A DNA stretch of 40,521 bases from Phycisphaera sp. (GCA_023300125.1 JALZVY010000045.1:1-40521); one strand, 5' to 3'. Counted from the stretch's first letter, positions 26,571 to 35,608 are shown. The notes: generated by a model from the letters alone, not told the origin. Made by a program: numbers and translations.

Positions 26571-26644
26571 TTCCAAGCAGGTCGTCGGCCGCCCGACACA
26601 CCGTTTCGTTTGCCTGCTGCGTTCTCCCAGCCTCACCGGGTGCC

Positions 26645-27430
26645 ATGTTCAGCCGATCCGCCAAAAGCGAATGCCTGACCCTTGCCGCCACCGGTGGCAT
26701 GGTGGCTATTGCCTTGGGGCTTCGAGGCCACGCGGTGCTGGCGGTGGTGGCGGTGGTGACCACCTTCGCCCTGCTGCTGTTTTTCCGCGACCCCGAACGC
26801 CGCATCCCCAGCCAGCGCGGAGCGGTGGTGGCCCCAGCCGACGGCAAGATCTCGTCGATTCACCGCCTGGATCACTTTGAACCCTTGGGCGGCCCGGCGG
26901 TCTGCGTGCGGATTTTCATGTCGGTCTTCGACGTGCACATCAACCGCTGCCCGTGCCACGGCAAGATCAGCTCGATCACCCCCCGGGCGGGCAAATACCG
27001 CAACACGCTGAACCCCGAGGCCGCGGAAGACAACACCTCCAACACCCTGCTGATGGTCCACCCGGTCAAGGGCTATCCCGTCGCCGTGGTCCGCCAGATC
27101 GCGGGGCTGCTGGCACGCACGATCCACTGCGACCTGGAGCCGGGCCAGGTGGTCCAGCGGGGCCAGCGGCTGGGGCTGATCAAACTCGGCTCCACCACCG
27201 AGCTGTACCTGCCCGAAGACCAAGGCCCCGTGCTGCAGGTCGCCCAAGGGCAAAAAGTTGCCGCAGGCATCACCATTTTGGCCACGACCGCCCCGCGCGA
27301 CACCGCCGAGCACGACCAAGTGGCCAAGGCCACCCAACACAGCGACGACACGACCACCGACGGCGGCGATGATGATGCGGATCAAGAGGCCGCAGCCCAG
27401 CCCAACACCGCATCGTCCAGCCGGGCCTGA
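26645..27430 (+). CDS. psd: Phosphatidylserine decarboxylase proenzyme (short type)
   Basis: 261 residues. Psd converts phosphatidylserine to phosphatidylethanolamine using a pyruvoyl group made by self-cleavage. Two N-terminal membrane segments (about 10-45) precede FFRDPERR and APADGKISS. MSVFDVHINRCP contains the family His, and the cleavage motif LGST lies at residues 181-184, so cleavage should occur between Gly182 and Ser183. This arrangement is the short 'archaeal-type' Psd found in many bacteria. A 40-residue acidic, Gln/Ala/Thr-rich tail after ILATTAPRD is unusual. No pssA gene adjoins it. The start ATG 26645 is the first that gives the membrane segment; it has no clear ribosome site. 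Confidence 0.93.
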   Translation: MFSRSAKSECLTLAATGGMVAIALGLRGHAVLAVVAVVTTFALLLFFRDPERRIPSQRGAVVAPADGKISSIHRLDHFEPLGGPAVCVRIFMSVFDVHINRCPCHGKISSITPRAGKYRNTLNPEAAEDNTSNTLLMVHPVKGYPVAVVRQIAGLLARTIHCDLEPGQVVQRGQRLGLIKLGSTTELYLPEDQGPVLQVAQGQKVAAGITILATTAPRDTAEHDQVAKATQHSDDTTTDGGDDDADQEAAAQPNTASSSRA

Positions 27431-27520
27431 CCCGGCCCAGCCCGCCTCCACGGGGCTCCAGCCCGCCCTGAACCACCCGCTTTAGACCCCACCGAAACAA
27501 ACCCACTAAACTCCGCGGCC

Positions 27521-28762
27521 ATGCCCAGCGACGTCACGCCATCCTCTCCCGCACCGCCCCGCCACCAGCCCCCCGCCCGCCTCGCCCTTGAGGACGGAAC
27601 GGTTTTTTACGGCACGGCCTTCGGAAGCACCACCCCACAAACCATCACCGGCGAGGCCTGCTTCAACACCTCGCTCAGCGGCTATCAAGAGGTCCTCACC
27701 GACCCCTCGTACCGCGGCCAGATCGTGGCGATGACCTGCCCGCTGATCGGCAACTACGGGGTGAACCCCGGCGACCTCGAATCCTCAAAGGTCCAGTGCA
27801 GCGGGTTTATCGTCCGCGAGGTGGCCCAGCGGTTCAGCAACCACCGCGCCCAGCAGTCACTTGAAGACTGGCTGGACTCCGAAGGCATTCTGGGGCTCAC
27901 GGGCATCGACACACGGGCCCTGACCCGCCGGCTGCGCAGCGTGGGCGCCCTGCGCTCGGCGATGTCCAACGACCCTGCGGTGACCGATGCCCAGCTGATC
28001 GACGCCGCCAAGAACTCCCCTTCGCTGGCCGGACGCAACCTCGTGGCCGAGGTTAGCCGCACCAAGCCCCTGGCCTGGGATCAGGACTTGGGCGAGTGGG
28101 CCCCGCTGCAGGGCGCCGTCCCCCCCGTCAGCCCCCGGCGCCGCGTGGTCGCACTCGACTGCGGAGCCAAGCTCAACATCCTCCGCAGCCTGGTCGACGC
28201 GGGCTGCGACGTCACGGTGCTGCCGTGGAACACCGCCCCCGAGGCCATCTTGGAGCACAAGCCCGACGGGCTGTTTGTGTCCAACGGCCCTGGCGACCCC
28301 TCGGCCGTCGAGCCCACCATCGGCCACCTGAAACAACTCATCGGCCAGCTGCCGATCTTCGGCATCTGCCTGGGCAACCAGCTGCTTAGCCGGGCCCTGG
28401 GGGCCGATACGTTCAAGCTCAAGTTCGGCCACCGCGGCGGAAACCAGCCGGTCCAGAACCTGGGTACGGGCAAGGTCGAAATCACCAGCCAAAACCACGG
28501 CTTTGCCGTGGACCTGGACAGCCTCAAACGGGCCGGAGCCGAGCCCACCCACATCAACCTCAACGACCAAACCCTCGAAGGGTTCCGCCACGCGGACCAC
28601 CCGGTTTTTGCGGTGCAGTACCACCCCGAGGCCAGCCCAGGCCCGCACGACAGCCGCTACTTGTTCGACTGTTTTGCCGAGATGATGGCCACCGGGCGCC
28701 CCCCCACGGCCCAAGACATGGACCGGGCCCAGCGCGTCCGCAGCAACCTGGCGAACCACTAA
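27521..28762 (+). CDS. carA: Carbamoyl-phosphate synthase small subunit
   Basis: 413 residues. CarA hydrolyses glutamine and passes ammonia to CarB for carbamoyl phosphate, the precursor of arginine and pyrimidines. The N-terminal domain has LALEDGTVFYG, GEACFNTSLSGYQEVLTDPSY and GIDTRALTR. The class I amidotransferase domain has SNGPGDPS, the nucleophile Cys283 in FGICLGNQLL, NHGFAVD, and His368/Glu370 in QYHPEAS. Asn replaces the commoner His in 'CLGHQ', a position that varies among amidotransferases. The N-terminus carries about 20 extra Pro/Ser-rich residues. No carB is in the window, so the subunits are encoded apart. A hairpin 58 bases after the stop may end transcription. Confidence 0.97.
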   Translation: MPSDVTPSSPAPPRHQPPARLALEDGTVFYGTAFGSTTPQTITGEACFNTSLSGYQEVLTDPSYRGQIVAMTCPLIGNYGVNPGDLESSKVQCSGFIVREVAQRFSNHRAQQSLEDWLDSEGILGLTGIDTRALTRRLRSVGALRSAMSNDPAVTDAQLIDAAKNSPSLAGRNLVAEVSRTKPLAWDQDLGEWAPLQGAVPPVSPRRRVVALDCGAKLNILRSLVDAGCDVTVLPWNTAPEAILEHKPDGLFVSNGPGDPSAVEPTIGHLKQLIGQLPIFGICLGNQLLSRALGADTFKLKFGHRGGNQPVQNLGTGKVEITSQNHGFAVDLDSLKRAGAEPTHINLNDQTLEGFRHADHPVFAVQYHPEASPGPHDSRYLFDCFAEMMATGRPPTAQDMDRAQRVRSNLANH

Positions 28763-28819
28763 GCCTGCACCACGTGCCCGCAGAACGTGGGTTGACCAGC
28801 ACCCTCTGAATCAAAGCCC

Positions 28820-28845
28820 ATTGCCCATACGAAAAGATGGGCAAT
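28820..28845 (+). terminator. Possible terminator of carA
   Basis: ATTGCCCAT (28820-28828) and ATGGGCAAT (28837-28845) are exact reverse complements with an eight-base loop (ACGAAAAG). Only scattered T residues follow (CCTGTTGCGTGCGTTT), so a factor-independent role is possible but weak. Confidence 0.45.
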
Positions 28846-29208
28846 CCTGTTGCGTGCGTTTCACAGCTGCACGCCCCCGAAGACAAAGCCCTTGCATCGC
28901 ACGCCTTGCCTTGGGGCCGCATCGCAAGACACACCTGTCGTTTTTATCGGTGGCTCGCTTAACTTTGCCTTAGAGCAAATGGCGTAAAAAGTGGCCACGT
29001 TGGCGGGCCTTGCCTCAATGACCATTGGGCGACGAACGCCTTTCTCTGCGTGTCGGTATGTTGGCGACAAATCAACGCGCCCAGACGGTGTGCTGCAAAA
29101 CACGTCTTGCCGTTCCTGCCGACGGCCGCCGCGTCTGCCCGAAAAAGCCGATGGCCATGTGGGCCCCGGTCACCGTCGGCCCCGCCCCGGTGCAGAAACC
29201 CACCGCGC
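28846..29208. other. Gene-free stretch before speA
   Basis: About 360 bases with lower G+C than its neighbours. The short frames on both strands (including an 80-codon minus-strand frame, 28861-29103) have no ribosome site, no recognisable domain and no codon bias like the flanking genes. Two A/T-rich patches (28940-28992 and 29050-29075) could hold the speA promoter, but no well-spaced box pair is evident. The frame of speA stays open back to 29050, but the upstream residues look like translated non-coding sequence. Confidence 0.5.
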
Positions 29209-31179
29209 ATGAGCACCTCTTCCCCACCTGGATTCCACACGACTGGCGACCCTCCACAACCTTGGGGGCCCGGCGACAGCGCCGATTTGTACGGCGTGGG
29301 CCGATGGGGCGCTCAGTACGTCTCTGTCAGCGACCGCGGCACCGTGTGCATCCACCCCGATGGGAACGCCCCGGCATCGGCGAGTGTGGACCTCAAAGAC
29401 CTGGTCGACGGGCTGCGCCAGCGCGACCTGGCCACCCCGCTGCTGCTGCGCTTCCCGGGCATCATCCACCACCGACTCAAGACCGTGGTAAACGCCTTCG
29501 CCGCGGCCATCGACGAGTTCGAATTCACCGGGGCCTACCGCGGGGTCTACCCCATCAAGGTCAACCAGCAGCGGCACATCGTCGAAGACCTGCTGGCCTT
29601 CCAAAGCGACGGCCAGCAGTTTGGCTTAGAAGCCGGCAGCAAGCCCGAGCTCTTGGCCGTGCTTGCGCTGGCCCAAGACCCCGACACCCTGGTGATCTGC
29701 AACGGCTTCAAAGACGCCCAGTTCATCGAGGCGGTCATCCTCTCGCAAAAAGCCGGGCGCAACGTCATCCCCGTGGTCGAAAAGTTCAGCGAGCTGAACA
29801 TGCTGATCGACCAGGCCAAAGCCCACGACATGCGGCCCAAGATCGGCGTGCGGATCAAGCTGGCCAGCGCCGGCTCGGGCCGCTGGCACACCTCGGGGGG
29901 CGAGCGCAGCAAGTTCGGTCTGTTTGTGACCGAGGTGCTGGAGATGGTCGAGCTGCTGCGCACCCACGACATGCTCGAAGGCTTGAACCTGGTGCACTTC
30001 CACCTGGGCAGCCAGATCAACGACATGCGGGCGCTCAAAGCCGCGTTGATCGAGTCGGCCCGGCTGTACGTGGGCCTGGCCAAGCTGGGCGCGGGCGTGC
30101 AATTCCTTGACGTCGGCGGCGGGCTGGGCGTGGACTACGACGGCACACGCAGCGGCAACCAGTCGAGCGTGAACTACACCCTGCACGAATACGCCAACAA
30201 CGTGGTGTTTCACATCGGCGAGGTGTGCCGCAACGCCGGGGTCGCGGCGCCCACCATCGTCACCGAGGCCGGGCGGGCCATGGTGGCCCACCACAGCGTG
30301 CTGGTGACCGACGTGGTGGGTTGGTCCAACACGCAAAACATGACCGCCCCGCCGCCGCTGACCCCCGACGCGGTGGCGGCCCTTCCCGTGCCGGTGCGCA
30401 CGCTCTACGAAACAAACCAATCACTGGACATCGCCCACCTGCGTGAATACCTGCGCGATGCAGAGGTCGCCCGCGACCAGGCCCGCAGCCTCTTCAACCT
30501 GGGCTACTGCAGCATCGAACACCGCGGGCTGGCCGAACGGCTGTACATGGTCCTGTGCGCCCGAATCATCGACATGGCCCAGGGCTTGGACCCGGTGCCC
30601 GACGAAGTCGTGAAACTGCGTGAACGCCTGAGCTCCACCTACTTCTGCAACTTCTCGGTGTTTCAATCCACCCCCGACAGCTGGGCCATCGACCAGCTGT
30701 TTCCAGTCATGCCCATTCACCGGCTGGACCAAGAACCCACCTGCCGTGGGGTGTTGGCCGACATCACCTGCGATTCCGACGGCAAGATCAACCGTTTTGT
30801 CGCCGGCCCCGACAGCGCCGAAGACCACCAAGCGGTCTTGCCCCTGCATCCCTACCAAGACCAGGATTACCTGCTGGGCATCTTCATGGTGGGCGCCTAC
30901 CAAGAGACCCTGGGCGACCTGCACAACCTCTTCGGCGACACCAACGCCGTACACGTGGTGGTCGACGAGCACGGCCACGCCCGGATCGACGAGGTGGTCG
31001 AGGGCGATACCGCCGCGGAGGTGCTGCGGTACGTGCAGTTCGACCCCGCGGAGCTGCGCCGCCGCTTCCGCCGCGGCCTAGAAGACGCGCTACGCGACGG
31101 GCGGATCAGCCTTGACGAAGCCTCGGTGCTGCGCCGCTTCTACGACGAAGGCCTGGCGGGCTACACCTACCTGACCTGA
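29209..31179 (+). CDS. speA: Biosynthetic arginine decarboxylase
   Basis: 656 residues, fold III PLP enzyme. SpeA converts arginine to agmatine for polyamine synthesis. The PLP lysine is Lys117 in GVYPIKVNQQ. Other signatures are GLEAGSKPEL, ICNGFKD, FHLGSQI (near 262), LDVGGGLGVDY and TEAGRAMVAHHS. Towards the end come CNFSVFQSTPDSWAIDQLFP and HRLDQEPTCRG, which hold the C-terminal active-site region, and an ITCDSDGKI strand. Length matches the 630-660 residue bacterial family. ATG 29209 is chosen because upstream codons encode a Cys/Arg/Pro-rich run without homology. No other polyamine gene adjoins it. It is followed by the TauE-type permease gene at 67 bases. Confidence 0.96.
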   Translation: MSTSSPPGFHTTGDPPQPWGPGDSADLYGVGRWGAQYVSVSDRGTVCIHPDGNAPASASVDLKDLVDGLRQRDLATPLLLRFPGIIHHRLKTVVNAFAAAIDEFEFTGAYRGVYPIKVNQQRHIVEDLLAFQSDGQQFGLEAGSKPELLAVLALAQDPDTLVICNGFKDAQFIEAVILSQKAGRNVIPVVEKFSELNMLIDQAKAHDMRPKIGVRIKLASAGSGRWHTSGGERSKFGLFVTEVLEMVELLRTHDMLEGLNLVHFHLGSQINDMRALKAALIESARLYVGLAKLGAGVQFLDVGGGLGVDYDGTRSGNQSSVNYTLHEYANNVVFHIGEVCRNAGVAAPTIVTEAGRAMVAHHSVLVTDVVGWSNTQNMTAPPPLTPDAVAALPVPVRTLYETNQSLDIAHLREYLRDAEVARDQARSLFNLGYCSIEHRGLAERLYMVLCARIIDMAQGLDPVPDEVVKLRERLSSTYFCNFSVFQSTPDSWAIDQLFPVMPIHRLDQEPTCRGVLADITCDSDGKINRFVAGPDSAEDHQAVLPLHPYQDQDYLLGIFMVGAYQETLGDLHNLFGDTNAVHVVVDEHGHARIDEVVEGDTAAEVLRYVQFDPAELRRRFRRGLEDALRDGRISLDEASVLRRFYDEGLAGYTYLT

Positions 31180-31246
31180 GCCCCACCGCGTCGCTTACGG
31201 CCCTATTTCCCACGCCCGCCCCCGCCCCCCACCCCGAAACCCCCTC

Positions 31247-32080
31247 TTGCTCGACGCCCTCACCCAGTTCTTTCCCGCCGGCATCTCCCCGGCGTGGGCT
31301 TTGACCGCCCTGGTGCTCGCGGTGCTGGTCACCGGCGTGGCCAAGTCTGGGTTCGGCGGCGGGGTGGGCATCTTGGCCGTTCCGCTGATGGCCGTGGCCA
31401 TCGACGCCCGCAACGCGCTGGGGGTGATGCTGCCCATCCTCATCGCCGCAGACATCGCCGCGGTGTGGCAGCACCGCCACCACCGCGCCGCCGGCGCGGA
31501 GAAAGGCCCAGGCCAGAGCACCGGCAAAGACCTGCTGCGGCCCTGCCTGCTGGGAGGTGCGGCAGGCATCCTCGCCGCCACGGGTTTGCTGAAGCTCTAC
31601 CACGGCGCCGACAGCCTGGGGTCGCTCTTAAGCGCCACCGTCGGCGGGGTGTGCCTGGCCCTGGTGGCCTTGCAGCTCTACCGCTTGGCCGGCGGCCGGG
31701 TGCCGCGGATTCCCCCGGGCGGGCGCACGGCCCTGGGCGTGGGGGCCTTGGCCGGGGGCGTCTCCACCCTGGCCCACGCCGCAGGGCCGGTGATGTCGGT
31801 CTACTTGCTCGATCAACGCATGAAAAAAGCCCAGCTGGTCGGCACGCTGGCGGTGTTCTTCTTCGCCCTGAATCTGATGAAATTGCCCGGCTACCTGGCG
31901 CTCGGGGTGATCGATGGCGACACCCTGCGGGCCTCGGCCCTGCTACTGCCGCTGGTGCCCGCGGGCGCGGTGTTGGGGCTGTGGCTGCACCGCCGCGTGC
32001 CAGAAGGCCCGTTCACGCTCATCATGTATGCCGGCGCCGCGGCCGCGGGGGCCAAGATGGTGTATCAGGCACTGGTCTAA
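31247..32080 (+). CDS. TauE/SafE-family membrane transporter
   Basis: 277 residues, eight hydrophobic segments in two halves. The first half has VTGVAKSGFGGGVGILAVPLMA, the family signature. The second has GALAGGVSTLAHAAGPVMSVYLL followed by FFFALNLMKLPGY. TauE/SafE proteins move sulfite, sulfoacetate and other organic anions across the inner membrane, and the substrate cannot be read from sequence. The start is inferred as TTG 31247; no ATG lies upstream of the first membrane segment. The window before it (31180-31246) is C-rich. It ends 19 bases before nadC. Confidence 0.88.
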   Translation: MLDALTQFFPAGISPAWALTALVLAVLVTGVAKSGFGGGVGILAVPLMAVAIDARNALGVMLPILIAADIAAVWQHRHHRAAGAEKGPGQSTGKDLLRPCLLGGAAGILAATGLLKLYHGADSLGSLLSATVGGVCLALVALQLYRLAGGRVPRIPPGGRTALGVGALAGGVSTLAHAAGPVMSVYLLDQRMKKAQLVGTLAVFFFALNLMKLPGYLALGVIDGDTLRASALLLPLVPAGAVLGLWLHRRVPEGPFTLIMYAGAAAAGAKMVYQALV

Positions 32081-32099
32081 CAGCCCGTAGAATCGTGGC

Positions 32100-32999
32100 A
32101 TGCCCGACCTCTGCACGTATCTCTCGGACACCGACCTCGCCGACCTGCTGCAACGCGCCCGCGACGAAGACCTGGGCCCCGAGGGGCTCGACGCCACCAC
32201 CCAGCTTTTCGTGGACGCCCAAGAAACCTGCCAGGCCCGCGTGGTCAGCCGGGAACCGGGCACCGTCGCGGGCTTGGCCCTACTGCCCGCGGTGGTCGCA
32301 GCCTACGACCCCGCGGTGGGTCTAGAGCTCTCAGCAGAAGACGGCGCCGCGGTCGTGCCCGGGGCCGTGGTCGCGACCTTCCGCGGCCCGCTGCGCTCGG
32401 TGCTTACCCTCGAACGCGTCGCGCTGAACCTCTTGGGCCATCTGTCGGGCATCGCCAGCCACGCCGCGGCATTCACCCGCGAAATCCAACACACCCAGGC
32501 CAAGGTCTACGACACCCGCAAAACCTTGCCGGGCCTGCGGGCCTTGCAAAAATACGCGGTGGCCTGCGGCGGCGGAGGCACCCACCGCATGGGGCTTTAC
32601 GACGCGGTGCTGGTGAAAGATAACCACCTGGCACACGTGCCCCTAGACGACTACACCTCCACCCTCAAGGCCATGGCCACGCGTGCCCGTGCTCAGGTGC
32701 AGGGGCTCAAGTTCGTCATGGTCGAAGTCGACACCCTCGATCAGCTTGAGCGGGTGCTACCCGCCGAAATCGACATCGTGCTGCTGGACAACATGGCCCC
32801 GGACCAGCTACGGGCCGCGGTGGCTCGGCGCAACGCCGCCGCCCCCAAGGTGCTGCTGGAAGCCAGCGGCGGGGTAACGTTGAAAACCGTGCGGGCCATC
32901 GCCGAGACCGGTGTCGAACGCATTTCGGTCGGTGCATTGACCCACTCGTCGATCAACCTCGACCTGGGTCTGGATATCGCGCCTGGCGACCGGCCATGA
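32100..32999 (+). CDS. nadC: Nicotinate-nucleotide pyrophosphorylase (carboxylating)
   Basis: 299 residues. NadC joins quinolinate to phosphoribosyl pyrophosphate, releasing CO2 to give nicotinate mononucleotide in NAD synthesis. Signatures are ERVALNLLGHLSGIA, DTRKTLPGLRALQKYAVACGGGGTHRMGL, VLVKDNHL, the EVDTLDQLERVL strand, LLDNM and LEASGGVTLKTVRAIAETGVERISVGALTHS. All arginine and lysine positions of the substrate pocket seen in the family are present. No nadA or nadB adjoins it. The start ATG 32100 lacks a ribosome site. The gene overlaps birA by four bases (ATGA), so the two are coupled. Confidence 0.97.
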   Translation: MPDLCTYLSDTDLADLLQRARDEDLGPEGLDATTQLFVDAQETCQARVVSREPGTVAGLALLPAVVAAYDPAVGLELSAEDGAAVVPGAVVATFRGPLRSVLTLERVALNLLGHLSGIASHAAAFTREIQHTQAKVYDTRKTLPGLRALQKYAVACGGGGTHRMGLYDAVLVKDNHLAHVPLDDYTSTLKAMATRARAQVQGLKFVMVEVDTLDQLERVLPAEIDIVLLDNMAPDQLRAAVARRNAAAPKVLLEASGGVTLKTVRAIAETGVERISVGALTHSSINLDLGLDIAPGDRP

Positions 33000-33817
33000 G
33001 CCTTGACCCCGCCACTTGTGACCAAACCCCCGACACCCCCTTGGAGCAGTGGGCCGACGCCATCGAGGCCCGCTTCCCGCAGCGCCTGGGACGGGTGGAG
33101 GTCTACGCCCAGACCGCCAGCACCCAAGACGCCGCACGCCGGCGCATCGCCGCGGACCCCGCTCGCGCCCAGGGCCTGGTGGTCACCGCCGACCACCAGG
33201 CCGCGGGCCGCGGGCGTTTGGGGCGCCGCTGGGAATCCCCAGGCACCAGCGGATTGGCCGTCAGCATCGTCTACCGCGTGGGCGCGGCCTCCGCCGACCG
33301 CCTGGCCTTTGCCGCGTCGGTCGCGGTGGCCGAAACCTTGGATGCCTGGCTAACCCCACGCGGGCAAACCGCCCACATCAAGTGGCCCAACGACGTGGTG
33401 GTGGGCGGCCGCAAGATCGCCGGGATTTTGGTCGAGCAGGCGGCGGGCTTCGCGGTGGTGGGCGTGGGCATCAACGTGCGGACCCAAGCCCAAGACCTTC
33501 CCCCCGAGCTGCGCGAAACCACCACCAGCCTGGCCCACCGCGGCGCGGCGCCCTGCCGTTTGGCGGTCCTGCTGGCGTTGCTCGCACACCTTGATCGGGC
33601 ACTCAGCGACCGCCCCCTGGACGAACTCCTGGAGGTCTGGCGCCGCCGCTCCACCCTGCGCTCGCGCCCGGTGCGCTTTGCCCACGGCGGGCGGGTCATC
33701 ACCGGTCAAGTGGTCGACATCGACCCCCACGCGGGGCTGATCGTCCGGCGCGACAGCGGCGAACTGGTTCACCTGCCCGCCGACTCCACCTCGGTGCTGG
33801 GCGACGCCGAGCCGTAA
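32996..33817 (+). CDS. birA: Biotin-protein ligase (BirA, no DNA-binding domain)
   Basis: 273 residues. It attaches biotin to the carrier protein of acetyl-CoA carboxylase. The core has TASTQDAARRR, the biotinyl-AMP loop GRGRLGRRW, SGLAVSIVYR, the KWPNDVVV motif and the KIAGILVEQ strand. A C-terminal SH3-like domain (RPVRFAHGGRVITGQVVDID) completes the enzyme. It lacks the N-terminal winged HTH of E. coli BirA, so it belongs to the monofunctional group and does not repress biotin genes. Its ATG overlaps the nadC stop. The next gene converges, and the shared gap holds the terminator of that gene. Confidence 0.95.
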   Translation: MSLDPATCDQTPDTPLEQWADAIEARFPQRLGRVEVYAQTASTQDAARRRIAADPARAQGLVVTADHQAAGRGRLGRRWESPGTSGLAVSIVYRVGAASADRLAFAASVAVAETLDAWLTPRGQTAHIKWPNDVVVGGRKIAGILVEQAAGFAVVGVGINVRTQAQDLPPELRETTTSLAHRGAAPCRLAVLLALLAHLDRALSDRPLDELLEVWRRRSTLRSRPVRFAHGGRVITGQVVDIDPHAGLIVRRDSGELVHLPADSTSVLGDAEP

Positions 33818-33850
33818 CGCAGACGCGTCCATACAACCCGTGGCTGCGGT

Positions 33851-33888
33851 TAAAAAAGCCGGATCCGTGGTTTTCACCGCGGATCCGG
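33851..33888 (-). terminator. Factor-independent terminator of the Yellow-type lipoprotein gene
   Basis: CCGGATCCGTGG (33859-33870) pairs with CCGCGGATCCGG (33877-33888), with one G-T wobble and a six-base loop. On the minus strand it is followed by a six-base T-run (A-run 33852-33857 on the plus strand). It serves the lipoprotein gene that ends at 33945. On the plus strand no T-run follows, so birA has no obvious own terminator. A smaller TCCGCC/GGCGGA hairpin (33914-33930) precedes it. Confidence 0.88.
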
Positions 33889-33944
33889 ACCACCCCGTAG
33901 GGTCTCTCTCTCCTCCGCCCCGAAGGCGGATTCCAAACTTGGTC

Positions 33945-35561
33945 TTATTCGGTGGGCACGTCGGCCAGATCGAAGCGGGTGTTGGATCCGCCTGTCTCGC
34001 CACGGCGTTCGGCCAGCAACGCGTCGCTGGCCGCAGTCTGGGCGTAGTTCAGTTCACGGGTGTGGTGCTCAAGCGCGAAAGAACGCTGAATGGCGGAGTC
34101 CGAAGCCTCGTCCACCACGTTGCTGGCGTCCGCCGCCCGTAGGCGGGTCTGTTCCAGACGGGCCTGAATCTGCTCGATGGCCTGCGTCAGCGACGAACGC
34201 TCCGGGTCACTGGTCGCCGCGTGGGCCTTGGCCTCCAACGCGGCGAGTTGCTCGGCCTGCCAGGCCAGCAGCACGGCCTCGCCCTGGGCGGTGATCCGAG
34301 AGTCCGCCAACGCGACCTGGGCGGCCTGGGCTTCAGCTTTGACCAAGGCCACCACTTTGCGGATCCGTCGGGCTTCGACCGCCGCCAACGCGGCATCGTC
34401 GACCAGCGACGGACGGAAACGCATCAGCGCTCCGGGCTCGGCGGTGCGCGAGCTGTCTGCAAACGGCGTTCGGTACTGGCGTGCCGAATCCGCGACGTAG
34501 ACGTAGCCATCTTGGCCCATCGCCAGCCCATCGGGCCAGCGGAACCGGGCATCGCCCAGCACGTCTTCAAAGGTTCCGTCGGCCCGACGAACACGCAGCC
34601 CGCGGCGTTCAACCGCTGAGAGATACAAGTCGCCAGTCGCAGGATCAAGCACCATGCCGTCGATGGCCGAGCCGCTGCGGCCCAGACGTTCGACGCGGGC
34701 CACGATCTCGGGGTCGGTGAGCGAGTCGTCACGCAGCACCGCCGTGGGCACCGCGTAAAGCGTGCGTCCGGATCGGGCGTGGAAGAACAGCGTCTCGCCG
34801 TCGGCCGAGAGCTCGATCGCGGCCACACCGCGGGCGGGCGTCGGCTCGGCGAATTCTTCACGTTCAGGAAGGTCGGGCCGCAGGGTGTAGCGTAGATCCA
34901 CCCCTACTTCTGGGCCGGTGACGCTCTGGCCACCCATCAGTGAGCGAGCCTTGCCGTCGGTCAAGTCGACGACCACCACCGCGTGGTTGCCGCAGTCCGC
35001 GAGGTAGGCCACCTGGCGGGCGGCATCGACCCGCAGGTCGGTCAGCCGGGCCGCGGGGCCCAGTTCGCGGCGGTGATCGAGATAAAACACCCGCAACACG
35101 CTGTCATCCGCGAGGCTCACTTCGATCAGCTTGGGACCGCCAGCCACCACACCCGCGGCACCGATCTGGCCACCGTCAAGAATCCAAAGGGTTTCGCCCG
35201 CATCGGTCCGGGTCACCGTCAAGGCCTGGGCATTGGTCAGGCTGCGCAGGGCTGTGGGGCCCGGGCGGCCGTCCCACTGGTTCCACCCCGCCGCGGGGTA
35301 AGCCACCAACGCCCCAGCCTCGTCCAGCTCCGCAACCGACACCGCGGGGCGGCCATCAAGGTGTGGAAAGGCGACAAAACGTCGTCCCTCAGAAGACACT
35401 GCCACCGCTGCAGGAGCGGCGTTTTCGAACCGAGCGACCTCGGTCACCAGTGGGTGGTGGCCGAATCCGGATTCAAACGAAGTCGAACGGGTGGTCGAAC
35501 AGCCCACCGAGCTCAGGGCGGCGGCAAGCAGGGTGGCGGTGGTCAAGCGACGAAACAGCAT
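33945..35561 (-). CDS. Yellow/major-royal-jelly-type lipoprotein with helical tail
   Basis: 538 residues. A signal peptide ends in SSVGC, a slightly atypical lipobox with Cys near residue 21. Residues about 45-395 form a six-bladed beta-propeller of the Yellow/MRJP type: FVAFPHLDGRPAVSVAEL, YPAAGWNQWDG, LTNAQALTV, LWILDGG, LRVFYLD, AYLADCGNHAVVVVDL, FHARSGRTLYAVPT, WPDGLAMGQDGYVYVAD. Bacterial members are thought to bind or convert small molecules; the substrate is unknown. After the propeller come about 130 residues of Ala/Glu/Arg-rich helix (about 395-520), not part of the usual family. The start ATG 35561 has GGAG six bases upstream. It is convergent with birA and ends at a strong terminator. 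Confidence 0.82.
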   Translation of the reverse strand: MLFRRLTTATLLAAALSSVGCSTTRSTSFESGFGHHPLVTEVARFENAAPAAVAVSSEGRRFVAFPHLDGRPAVSVAELDEAGALVAYPAAGWNQWDGRPGPTALRSLTNAQALTVTRTDAGETLWILDGGQIGAAGVVAGGPKLIEVSLADDSVLRVFYLDHRRELGPAARLTDLRVDAARQVAYLADCGNHAVVVVDLTDGKARSLMGGQSVTGPEVGVDLRYTLRPDLPEREEFAEPTPARGVAAIELSADGETLFFHARSGRTLYAVPTAVLRDDSLTDPEIVARVERLGRSGSAIDGMVLDPATGDLYLSAVERRGLRVRRADGTFEDVLGDARFRWPDGLAMGQDGYVYVADSARQYRTPFADSSRTAEPGALMRFRPSLVDDAALAAVEARRIRKVVALVKAEAQAAQVALADSRITAQGEAVLLAWQAEQLAALEAKAHAATSDPERSSLTQAIEQIQARLEQTRLRAADASNVVDEASDSAIQRSFALEHHTRELNYAQTAASDALLAERRGETGGSNTRFDLADVPTE

Positions 35562-35608
35562 GAAGGACTCCAGAGACCGCAACACGCGGCGGCAGGGGCA
35601 GTGAATGA

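Noticed and set aside
28861-29103. An 80-codon minus-strand frame between carA and speA
   Set aside because: No ribosome site, no domain, no codon preference like the neighbours; treated as non-coding.
29050-29208. A longer SpeA with 53 extra N-terminal residues
   Set aside because: The extra residues are a Cys/Arg/Pro-rich run with no similarity to the family; ATG 29209 gives the normal length.
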